Positions 20,072 through 30,223 of a stretch of DNA of 45,461 bases are shown here, in pieces. Origin of the DNA: Paramarasmius palmivorus (Eukaryota > Basidiomycota > Agaricomycetes > Agaricales > Marasmiaceae); NCBI GenBank assembly GCA_037176845.1, contig JAYKXP010000252.1, positions 1-45,461 of the forward strand. Reading direction: 5' to 3'. The position numbers and the translations under genes were made by a program. The notes under the pieces were generated by a model. The model was not told the DNA's origin. It saw nothing but the letters and a program-made list of their open reading frames with translations, and did not search any database. The number at the start of each line of letters is the position of its first letter. Position 1 is the stretch's first letter.

Positions 20072-20571
20072 GGGGGCTTGCGTCTATTTGGTTTGAGTGT
20101 GAGTTTGATTCGGAAAGGGGGAATTGTGGTCGTCCTTGACCTAACCCGAGTCATTTTGTTTGCTCATTGTTTGCTCACCAGATGCTCATACTTGGCTCAT
20201 CCGGCGTAGACCGTAAGTCTGTAGAATTAGAATTAGAAAACAAGGAAAGAAAAAAGCTATATATATACACATATGGAATCATTGTATGGAAGGATGAGTT
20301 GTGTGTCGAGCGAGCATCTCAAGTGGACAAAATCCCAAGAGCGGAGGGAGTGTCGGACCTTGAAACTGGTATTGATAAGGGCCAATTGCGAAGGGGAAAG
20401 GTATTTCTTTTCATCCATGATGGCTAGGCTCAAAGGTGCGAATTTTTTTGAGAAACCGTTTTCGTTGCTGACTATAGCTGAGTAGCAGCAAATAAATCTG
20501 AAAGTCAACACGGTGAGGAAAATGCTATTAAAATAAAATAAGTCTACTCACCGACGCACTCAGTCCTCATC

Positions 20572-23500
20572 ATGGCACAAAATGCCTACCATGCGGCAGC
20601 GCAAAAGGCAGACTCGGTCGCCCGGTCCGTCAACGCACTTGAACGGAAGGAGGCAGAATACAAAGCTTTGCGTCGTCGTAACAAGGAATGGCATCATGAA
20701 TACAACGTTGTCGTTGCCCAATTAGCGGCAGAGAGGTCTTCACTGGAGAGGGAACAAGAGAAGGTTGAAAGGTGCCTCAGGGCCTTGGAAAAGGCCGAGG
20801 AAATCTCAGGTAAGAGCTAATGCTAACATTGTGAAAGTTTCTCACCGATTACTTTTCAGCAGCAGCGGAAAAATTGGCCAAACCAAATGAGTCGATTGAT
20901 ACCAAGAATGTCGACGTGACTCCAGCCAATGGGTCTACTTCTGCAGCTGAAGCAGAGCGGATGAACGTATCATCTGAATTGTCTGAGTTGAGCAGTGGTA
21001 CGCAATAAACTCGTGACTTGGGCTAAGCTAACGGAATTGCAGATGGATATGGCAAGAAAGATACCGCCGGCAAACGTCCACAGAGGGTACGGCCCACAAG
21101 AGGTCCGAAACCAGCTCAAGTATCAGCAAAGAACACTAAAACCACGGTCAGGAAGGGAAATCGGAAGACAAGGAAGGGAAGAGCCGGTAACTCTGCTCAC
21201 CCTGCGGTAGATGAAGCCCCGGAACCCTCTACATCCGAAACACCCGTTACGTCCGAGATAAATACTCATGGGAATGAGGCGACTGTCCATGAGGGGGTGC
21301 AGGCTGCCACGGCAACGCACGGCGACATCTCCAATTCCATTGCCAATACCGACCTCGTTGAAACTGCGCTCGCGAAAGATGTAGCAGCCAGTTCCACTGA
21401 CCCAGAGGGCAAGAATGCTCTGGAAGCTGCCGACACGATCGACTCAATTGCGAAGCCTCAGGACCGTGGCAGTTCCGATATCAACGGCGACATCTCCACT
21501 TCTATTTCCATTACCAACCTCACTGAAACTGCGCTCGCCGAAAATATAGCGGCCAGTTCTGCTGACCCAGAAGACAAGAATGCTCTGGAAGCTGCCGACT
21601 CGGTGGACTTGGTTGCAAAGCCAGACCATAGCATCCCAGATATCGAGCAGGCAGCCCAGGATGCTATGACGGAGCATAATCATCAACCCTCGACTACTAT
21701 GTCCGACGCTCCCGCTGTTGACAATGCTCCTTCTATTATCGAGGGCCCTGGTGGTGGCATCAGTCTCGCAACAGGAGCTGTCCAGGAAAGCGGAGGAAGC
21801 GAAGATAAAGGCACGCATCCTGACAGAGGTGACACAGTCGAAGGAGCACCGTCCCATGGGCGCATCTCCATTACCGAATCCACCATCTCATCTCTTACAC
21901 CTTCCAATATCGAAACTTCCACAGCTTCCATGGGACTCGAGGTACGCGACGACTTGTCCAATGGCATGAATGGAGCCGCGGCAAGCCGGCGTGTAGCCGA
22001 TGAGAACCAGTCAATGGATCAGAATGTATCATTCAAGCAAAGGATGAACAACGCACTCATGAACTCAGTTCAATCAATACTGGATAATAGCCCACCATCG
22101 ACCCAATACAGGCCTCCAAACCTACGATCCTCAATCAATGCCAATGCCGGTTCTGGCGAGAACGTTCCGTTCGGTGGCACTGACACTGGTCCTGATAGCC
22201 ACCAACCTACCGTGCTCCTCTCCGAACCCATCAACGATCGACAGGCCGTGCCAACACAGTCCGACCCTGCCACGTGCACAAGCAGCCACACTGTTGAAGT
22301 TCAGCGAGTCATTCCCGGACTCACGGAGCTGCAAGAAAAGTTATCCCGTATTCCTCTGGGTCCCGAAGATGGAAGTGCAGATTGCCCATTGCAGCCGTTC
22401 ACAGTACCCCCTATAACCCATGATATCCCAGGGGTTTCCGGCAATGAACTGTTCGAAAGCGTCATCAACGGCTTGTTTCACCGGGTCTTCATGGGAAGGT
22501 CCAGCTTGGAATTGGCTGGTGCAATACGCTCAGGTCGACAGGGAGTAGCAGGCTTTTGTGACTTTGTTATATACTTCTCCGCCGTGGGAGTCCATCGCTC
22601 AGTTTTTGAACCAAGAATCGAGAAGTTAAGTGAAGCTGTAGACATTGCGTAAGTCGTGATATTTATTATCCTAGTGAATCCGCTGCTAACCTTCGTCCAG
22701 TTTCCCTATAGAACACGCTGGTCACATCTCTAAACAACATGGCGACACTTCCTCAGGATATACGTTGGAGCCGCCCAAGGATGTTCTGTGTGAGACACCA
22801 CGAGGCGACACTGCCACACTACAATCTCACGTCAAGAAAGGAGCCGAGGTGAACGAGAAGGATCCCGAGGTGAACGAGAAGGATCCCGAGGTGAACGAGA
22901 AGGATCGGGCTACCTTGACACTCGGCCTCGATGGCGACAACCATCAAGTCAAACATGAGAGCCCACCCTCGATGAGGCTGCTGAACGAGGTCGATACCAA
23001 TGGCACCTTCTTCAAAAGGCTAGCAGATAGCATAGCCTCTGCTGAAGTGACTGTCTCGCGATCCAAGGTGAAGAAGGTAGAGACGAAGAGGGAGAGACTC
23101 GAGCGTTTGGTAGCAGCCGCTGCAGCGAGTGAGTAATGGAACATGTTGAGTATATGGGCTTTGCTGACTCGACATGATAGGAAAGGAGCGTGCAGCAATG
23201 AAAGCATTATCCGCATCCGCACAGAAGAAACGGAAAACTGGAACCAGTACCAAGGTCCCAGTGGCCGTGAATACCAAGAGTGCACACGCAGGAGCACCGT
23301 CGGCCAGTGTTGAAAAACACTCTGGAAAGAGGAAGCATGAAGAGGTCACCAACGCCGACGACGACGAATATCTTCCAGATATGGATGAGGAAGAGGATTA
23401 CGCGGATGATGAGCATTTGCATGAGAGCTATAAACAGAAGGCGAATGAAAGTGAGTTACACACCTACAATCCATATCAACAGGACTAATCCCCACTGCCA

Positions 23501-24223
23501 GCTGTTGAGCAGCACTTCAGCCGGATGTCAGGTAGGCACTCTTCATTCGTTTCTTGCCCTCGAGACCTAACAAATGGCACAGATCTCGCCACTACTGCGG
23601 TCGAAAACTTCCTCGAGAACCCGAGAGATCCTCGCAAACAGCAAATTCCCTTTGGAATCCGGAACTGGATTCGCGATAACTCCAACAACTGCCCAATAGC
23701 AGGAACCACTTGCGTCGAACTCTCCATCCACATCCTGACGACAAAATATGGGCTGATAAAATGTGATTATCATCATTGGAGCGACAAGTCCACTCTCAAG
23801 AACGACCACACTACCGAATTGAAGCCCAAGTCGGAAAGGATAGGCCTGTTTGGGCAGCTTGTTACTGGAGTTCCAAAGCAGCCGATCCTTCTCAAGAGAG
23901 ATACGGGAAAGTCGCCAGAGCTTGGCTACTGTCATTGCGGGTGCCGGGTCAAGGATGCTGTTAGTGGTCTGTTTATCTACAAGACACAGAAGGTTTACTC
24001 GGAGACGCACCAATTGGATGAAGGATTCAACGACCTACACATGGACCCCCGCAACCGGAACGTCTTGATTCGCGCCCTCGAGGAAAACACAGGTTTGAAG
24101 ATGTACGAGAGATTCTCCCATGTCTTGTCCACAGACGGTCTCTTGAGGTATGTGGAAGTGAAGGAGGAGGAAAGGGAGGCTCTGAGGAGGGAGAGGCTTG
24201 TCGGTAAGCGTTCTGTTGACTAG
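20572..24223 (+). CDS. 1116-aa multidomain protein with repeats and orphan C-terminal domain
   Basis: Seven exons: 20572-20809, 20860-20997, 21043-22648, 22701-23128, 23181-23450, 23502-23531 and 23583-24223. All phases agree. Residues 1-80 form a charged coiled coil. A basic Lys/Arg stretch (GKRPQRVRPTRGPKPAQ) follows, then about 450 disordered Ser/Thr/Asp-rich residues with a duplicated 55-residue unit, then a globular-looking part (NELFESVINGLFHRVFMG). A triple VNEKDPE repeat, an NLS-like KKRKTG, and an acidic block (DDDEYLPDMDEEEDYADDEH) come next. The last 215 residues look folded (PFGIRNWIRDNSNNCPIAG; GYCHCGCRVKDAVSGL with three Cys). I do not recognise that domain. Nuclear location is likely. 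The whole gene was found only by joining exons; the 30-nt sixth exon is the weakest part. Confidence 0.7.
21318..21626 (+). repeat. 165-bp coding duplication (55-residue unit x2)
   Basis: In exon 3 of the 1116-aa gene, a unit beginning GDIS at 21318 is repeated at 21483. Both copies share ETALA, AASS, DPE-x-KNALEAAD and AKP. The exact 55-codon period preserves frame. Confidence 0.85.
22843..22905 (+). repeat. 21-bp coding repeat x3
   Basis: Three adjacent copies of CCGAGGTGAACGAGAAGGAT encode EVNEKDP units in exon 4 of the 1116-aa gene. The copies are nearly identical, so this is a recent slippage expansion. Confidence 0.9.
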
Positions 24224-24613
24224 GATGTTGCTCGTGGAAAGGAGTTACTACACATGTTGATGTTGACGCATTGACGTTGTAATCTGAGTCTCACGAGCGT
24301 CACAACTTCTGTAGCTTCTTTCCTTGATGTAATTTCCTCGGACTTTGTAATTTGAACCAATATTCCGATGCATACGTGGAATCTGATTACTGCAACGTGC
24401 GATGTCAACTTGAACCTGTCGAAATAAAATACTCTAGCGTCAGAGGCATAGTTTTCTATAGAATCCTAATACCATACTAAAGAGGTATCACCTCTGGTAC
24501 AGTTTTAAGATTCTGGATCGAGCGTGCGAATGTCTGGGAGTGGGTAATAGAAATTATAGAAATTGTATTTGTGTCCAGTACTCAGGCCATACATAAACTT
24601 CATATATATATAT

Positions 24614-25641
24614 CTACTTTGGTTGCGAAAAATAGCAAGAAAGTGACCTAAGGTTGAGAGAGTCAATGAGGTTTGCTCGCGAAAAAGACAGCACGTACTC
24701 ATTCATATGGGGGATGATCGGGTCTGTGTCCATATAGAGCATATGCATTGTGTCGAGCTTGAAGAACCGCTCGGTGACTAGGGGGTCAAAGAACCGCTCA
24801 GGGCGGAGGAGATGTTTAATAACCAGGATTGGCCCATATAATGGACCTCTCCACTCCTTTGCAGGGCCTGCGTAACCTGCTGCCCACGGGACATTGATAT
24901 GGAAGTCAATACTTGCGCGCACAACAGAGCTGTTCCAAGCTTGGTTGACTTGAGATTCGTCGCCGTGGTGCTGAGGCTGCAATATAGCGGTCCACTGGCA
25001 ACCAAGCTGATCAGCAAATGACTCTGGAAGGAGCGGCAGGCGAATGTGTGGCTGAGGGATCCAATGTTCAAGGTACATGTGGTCGTAATCCTCCAGTTGG
25101 TAGGGATTGATGTTGGCGAGATGTGTTCCGAAATGAACGAACATGGGTTCTTCGCACCGTACGCCAAAGGAAAGTCCAGAGGACAATTTAGAAAAGAGCT
25201 ACTGGAAGTCAAAAGGGACGTCACACAAGAGATGGCCGTGTCGTACCCGATAAAAACATGCAAACACATTATCAAGTCCTTTTACTTCACTAGACGTGGA
25301 TGGAGCATTGACACGCGACAGGGCCTGTTGGAAGGGAGCTACGCAGTCGAGTGTGACAACCCTCCAGACCCAAAGCTACCAGAATAGATTGACTATAGGT
25401 ATGAAAAATCAACAGGACAGAAGTTACTCACCGAGGACAAATCACGCAAAGCTACGCAGAGAGCATGCGCTTCTTCTTCACTCTCTATGAGGTGTGGTTC
25501 CGACAAGGCGAAGTGAAATACGTCGATGTCTCGAGGGTTGGTTACTGTCAAAATTTCGCACTCCAGTGGGGGGGGAGCTTGATTCGGCTGTGGAAAAGGG
25601 TGAGAGGGACAAGAGCATGGAAGGTTGTTTCGCCACATCAT
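24614..25641 (-). pseudogene. 306-codon gene with one internal stop
   Basis: Three exons, 25641-25432, 25375-24699 and 24647-24614, keep phase and would give about 306 residues, but TAG at 25201-25199 interrupts exon 2 after FDFQ. No in-phase GT-AG intron removes it. Both sides read as real protein (LWVWRVVTLDCVAPFQQALS before; SSGLSFGVRCEEPMFVHFG after), so this is a single-base loss or a sequencing error. The protein is rich in Trp, His and Tyr (YDHMYLEHWIPQPHIRLPLLP). I do not recognise it. It is the last gene of the cluster before the satellite. Confidence 0.55.
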
Positions 25642-26103
25642 TGGTGTTGGTGCAAGAGAAGCGTTAGCTCTGCATGTATCTCAGTGCAGGTTGGGGAAGC
25701 ACAACATAGTCAAATAAACATTGCAAGTTAGTACAGTATTGAAATTCCTGTAACAGCTGATGAGCCGTGAGTAACGTGGGGGGGGAATTGCCATACCGCA
25801 AGGTGTCTTAACTCATGGCTGTATCGATATACTGAAGAGGAAGGGATCCAAATTTGAGGAAATATGATAATACAGCGCACGAGCGTGGGCAAACATCAGC
25901 TCTGCAGCATTCAGAAACTGTGACAGGAGTTGAGTGGAGATGATTTAACCAGAGAAATAAGATACCACACCGTAACCTTGGCTCCATCGACTCTGCAGTG
26001 TCGAAATACCTCCGAGTGAATACATATGTAATATTTGAAGTCCATGACAATTGGAATCCTGTAGCTTGAATATTGAGCCAGCGGGTATTCGGTTGTAGAA
26101 ATA

Positions 26104-26139
26104 GAATACCGTACTGCCCCAGGCGACAGTACGGTATTC
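26104..26139. repeat. Perfect 13-bp hairpin in satellite
   Basis: Arm GAATACCGTACTG at 26104-26116 and its exact reverse complement at 26127-26139, with a 10-nt loop. This is the best preserved of a series. Confidence 0.9.
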
Positions 26140-26189
26140 AAATACTGTAGCTCAAACATTGAATTCAAGATTTATTGGTTGAAGAAATA

Positions 26190-26398
26190 GAATACCGTAC
26201 CTGTGTGACATTCTGTGACATTGCGGTATTCAGATCCTGCAGCTGAGAAGATATCAAATGAAAGACTTTTTAGTTGAAGAAATAGAATACCGCACCGAAG
26301 CGATAGTGCGGTATCCAAATCCTGTAGCCTAGGCAAAGAGTATTCGGTTGAAGGAATAGAATACCGCATCTGTGCCATACCGTAACAATGCGGTATCC
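26190..26398. repeat. Three further hairpins with the same arm
   Basis: GAATACCG/CGGTATTC at 26190-26197 and 26224-26231. GAATACCGCAC/GTGCGGTATCC at 26285-26295 and 26306-26316. GAATACCGCAT/ATGCGGTATCC at 26359-26369 and 26388-26398. The last two have one mismatch each. Loops differ in sequence and length while arms are kept. Confidence 0.85.
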
Positions 26399-26935
26399 AA
26401 ATCCTGTAAGCGAGAACTTGAGCGCAGAGAATTCAGCTGGAGAAATAGGATACCATAGCGTTGCCCCCGTCCAGCAACAGTTCTCAAATACTCGTGAACG
26501 GTTGTGCAGTATCTGAATCCTGTGACGAATAGTCTTGAGCGACGGTACGGTATTCGGATTCTGTATGGAACGGGTCGTTGAAGAATTCGGTTGGAGGAAT
26601 ATCTTGTTGTTGGTCTCCGAATCCTGTTACTGCAAGGCTTAAAACACGACATCGACGGATTTGCGGAAAAGGCATACTGTACGCACTAAAGCGTGAAATG
26701 TGATCAACAGGTTTCTGGAAACTCGATACTGTACGCACCACTGAGTCCGGACATTCTGCAGAACCCTGATACTGTGGAGGCTCTCTCGTTGGTTCCCGAA
26801 TCCTATTACTGCAAAGCTTGAAATGTGAGGTGAACGGATTTACAGAAACGGCATACCGTACACACTCCAGAGCCCAGCTCCTTACATTTGCAGAACTTGA
26901 ATACCGTAGTGCCCCGAAAAGTTTTTGGTGTTGGT

Positions 26936-27440
26936 GAATCCTAATACCGCAATGAGTGAAAAGTGAGATCAAATAACCTGAGGGAATAGAATACTGTACG
27001 CACCTTCCTAGGCCCAGCTCCTCACTTTCTGCAGAACTCAGATACAGTAACGTTGCCGTAGATGCTCGTCATTGGTATATGGTTTCGGAATTCTCCTGTA
27101 CCCGAACCCTGCCACCATGCTTTCGCGTTTGTAGAATTCGAATACCGTAGCCTTCCGAAAAGCGCTTGTTGTTGGTGAATCCTAATACCGCAATGAGTGA
27201 AAAGTGAGATCAAATAACCTGAGGGAATAGAATACTGTACGCACCTTCCTAGGCCCAGCTCCTCACTTTTCTGCAGAACTCAGATACAGTAGCGTTGCCG
27301 TAGATGCTCGTCGTTGGTATATGGTTTCGGAATTCTCCTGTACCCGAACCCTGCCACCATGCTTTCGCGTTTGTAGAATTCGAATACCGTAGCCTTCCGA
27401 AAAGCGCTTGTTGTTGGTGAATCCTAATACCGCAATGAGT
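26936..27440. repeat. 241-bp tandem unit, two copies plus partial third
   Basis: GAATCCTAATACCGCAATGAGTG begins units at 26936, 27177 and 27419 (given here as landmarks; steps 241 and 242). Units 1 and 2 are almost identical, differing by a few bases and one inserted T. The third diverges after about 30 bp. Confidence 0.9.
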
Positions 27441-27990
27441 GAAAAGATCAAGGAGGCTAAGGAAATAGAATACTGTACGCACCTTACCGGGCCCGGCTCC
27501 TCCCTTTCTGCAGAACTCAGATACCGTAGCTTTGCCGTCGATGCTCGCTGTCGGCCTATGGTTTTGGAATTCTCCTGCATCCCAGCCCTACGAATGTGAG
27601 CTTTTAGGCACGGAAATAGGATACTACTATACGCACCACTGAGCTCATCACCTCACGTTCTGCAGAATCCAGATACCGTAGATACTTTCATGTTGTTGGC
27701 CCAGCAGTTTTGAAATGCTACTTATTGGTGACCCGAATCCTATTACCGCAAAGCGTCAAATCCAAACTAAGCGAGGGTATGAGAATACTGTACTCACCTC
27801 GCACCTCACATCCTGTAGAACTCAGATACCGTAGAGAGTATAAGTAGAAGGATTGATACAGAATCTAGGAACCGCATGGCGTGCTCGAAGAATTCTAATT
27901 CCGTAGATAGGTGACGGAATCGTGATACTGGACAACAACCCACGCTCCATCCGGTCCCATAGCCATTCTACAGTCCCTGCGGTTTTCTAT

Positions 27991-30223
27991 TTCTCCCATA
28001 GGACCCCTCTCACAAACTTTTTAGACTATAAAATGGGTTTCCAAAGTTTTATATCATCACGTGTAGCATAAAGTAACATTAAATCGACGGGCGCGGGGGT
28101 TTCCGATGTCTGGCACGAAGGCGCTTACGCACCGGCACGAGGTTCCTTACGGACATTCAACTTGACGTCTGCCCCCGGATATTGATATGTTCGGTATGTG
28201 CACCGCTTTCTCGAAAAAAAAACCTTCGTTAAAAATACGTTCTTGGTTTACAGAAATCTATCGTCATGGAATTACCCATGTCATGTAGGGTCTTTTCTGA
28301 CTTTCCCGTCGGCAATCCCAGCAACATGAGCAGCAAGAAAGGGAAAGCCGAAGACCGAGGAGGGAGCATGGCAAGGGAGCTTGTTCTGTCGCATGCCAGT
28401 GATTTGGCGAGGACGATACGTTTGGGTGATTAAGAGCGCTTCTAGGTCGCTAAAGTGGGAGTCTGGGACAGAGTCAAGGGATATTCGGCACTGAAGACTC
28501 AGTACTCAGAGCTCGTCGATATCGACCGTCTCGGCCCTGTTTGATCTACGTGTGGACTGCATGTTAGTGCCGAGCTGGTCGAGGTTACAACAATACTACG
28601 CATCGTGGTTGAATACGCGCAACGGAATCCTCAGAAGAACGCATGCTTCTTCGATGCTTTACAACTGGAACTTGGCGCAAAGAGGCCGCCTGTTTGCTAT
28701 CTTGCGTAGTTTTGATGCGTAGTTTGGGCTAAGAATGTCCTTCAGTACGGTTGAGAAACCCACAAGATACTCCCTCACTAATGAGCTTCGAAATACATAC
28801 GGGGAAGGACATGGCACAGAGAATGCGAGAAGGCGCGTCTCCCAGGTAGCAACATGCCTTCGTCCACCGGGATCGGGTTCCAGCTTTCGTTGCCTAAGCA
28901 GATGGATAGAACCACTGTTGCTCGTCCTACTTTAGTGGTAGATCATGATGGGGCAAAGGCTGAGAATTTCGGTCCCGGTCAATAAACAGTGTACACGTGA
29001 CATTTTTCATCAGCTGGCTCAAAGTTTAGCCTGGCAAGCCGTCTTTACCTTTACTTGCACAGAAGATAAGTCGTTCTGTGCTTCAAAGTTGTTTTTCCAT
29101 TGCCAGTGCTTTTCACTCACTGTCTCCTACAGCTTCTAGGAATAATGTCTTCGAGGCCCTGTTAGGCTGTCTCGATGCGATATAGGACCGCCGATTCTAT
29201 ATTTGCTGCGTTGAATGAGGCCGAATGGAGGACAAGTTTTCAAGTTTAAGTACTCCAGGCTCGACATCAAGTAAGGGAGAGTACCCACCGCTGTATGGGT
29301 GGAAGGGATGAATGGTGCGTCGTTTTTAGTGCCATGTAAGCTAGATCCAACTAAAAGTATGCAACGAAAAGATCATAGACGCGTTACATTATTCAGGCTT
29401 GCGCGGAACTGCATGACCGTCGTCGGTCGTAAAGGCTTTTGAGGCGGTCAGCCACTAGCTCACTTCAAAAATGACAGCAGTGAGAAGCGGAAACTACTCC
29501 CACAATGGTCTGTCTGCTACAGCACTTATCAAGGGCAGGCTCAAGATAGGGAAAGGTACAAGCCCGGGCGTTCGGGCAACGCATCGGAGACTTTTATAGA
29601 GAGAGCATCATGACCAGTGCGTCTGCTGCTACCACATTCATTTCTACAGATGGCTGATCTCAGCGCTCTTGAATAAACGGCACGCTTCGTGGATCAATAT
29701 GCGCCCCGTTATCCCAAATTCATTCCAAACACATTCTTGACGGTCGTCAGAAGATGGTTAGCAAGCAGGCCGGGACAGTACATGGGCCCTCCCTCCAGCC
29801 TCTGGTAATCTAGTCTTTGGCCTTGAGTTATCTCTTTACACATTGACATTACCGGTCTCTTCCGATGGTATCAACACGGTGTTATGGCATTACCAGCAGA
29901 ATCCAAATGACGTGCACTCGTAGCATTTACTATACATCGTTCCTACGCTGATTAGCACCCTACACTTTCCCTGTGCACCCAAGTTTCAACCCACGTTTTC
30001 AGGACACTCCGAGTAGTCATTTACCTTATCGCCTTTGGCTACGGTCAGGTACAAGCCGATGGGCAAACCACGTTTTTCAAGTATGTTTCATCTTCGGGAG
30101 TAAAACCTGTCTACAGCATCACGACCCTGTAAACTATTATTTCTCTGCAACCCTGTAAGTGAACTCAGAGCTCAGCTCGACAAGTATCCCATGAGGTTCG
30201 CACATAGCATCTAATCCGAACGG
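27991..30223. other. Intergenic, no gene seen
   Basis: About 2.2 kb with only short frames of poor composition and no consistent splice model. The first part continues decayed satellite words. I see nothing else that I can name. Confidence 0.5.

Larger units (their letters stand above)
25730..27990. repeat. Degenerate satellite built on ATACCG words
   Basis: About 2.2 kb in which words such as GAATACCGTAC, AATACCGCA, GAATCCTGTAG and AGAATACTGTACGCACC recur every 50-100 bp in both orientations, with decay increasing toward both ends. ORFs found here only reflect the repeat. It separates the gene cluster from an empty 2.2-kb stretch. Confidence 0.85.

Noticed and set aside
20572..24223. TET/JBP dioxygenase, expected beside KDZ elements
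   Set aside because: I looked for the H-x-D and distal H...R signature in the 1116-aa protein and its neighbours. HMDPRN in the C-terminal domain is not enough, and the rest of the fold signals are absent.
24603..24616. TATATATA tract as a promoter
   Set aside because: It lies just beyond the 3' end of the interrupted gene and looks like a simple microsatellite with no gene start nearby.
26172..27580. Several minus ORFs of 63-162 aa repeating the same phrases
   Set aside because: They are translations of the satellite unit; similarity among them comes from the DNA repeat and the frames shift between units.
28735..29139. Two adjacent plus ORFs of 66 and 64 aa
   Set aside because: Random-looking composition, no splice sites in phase, and no link to a larger model.
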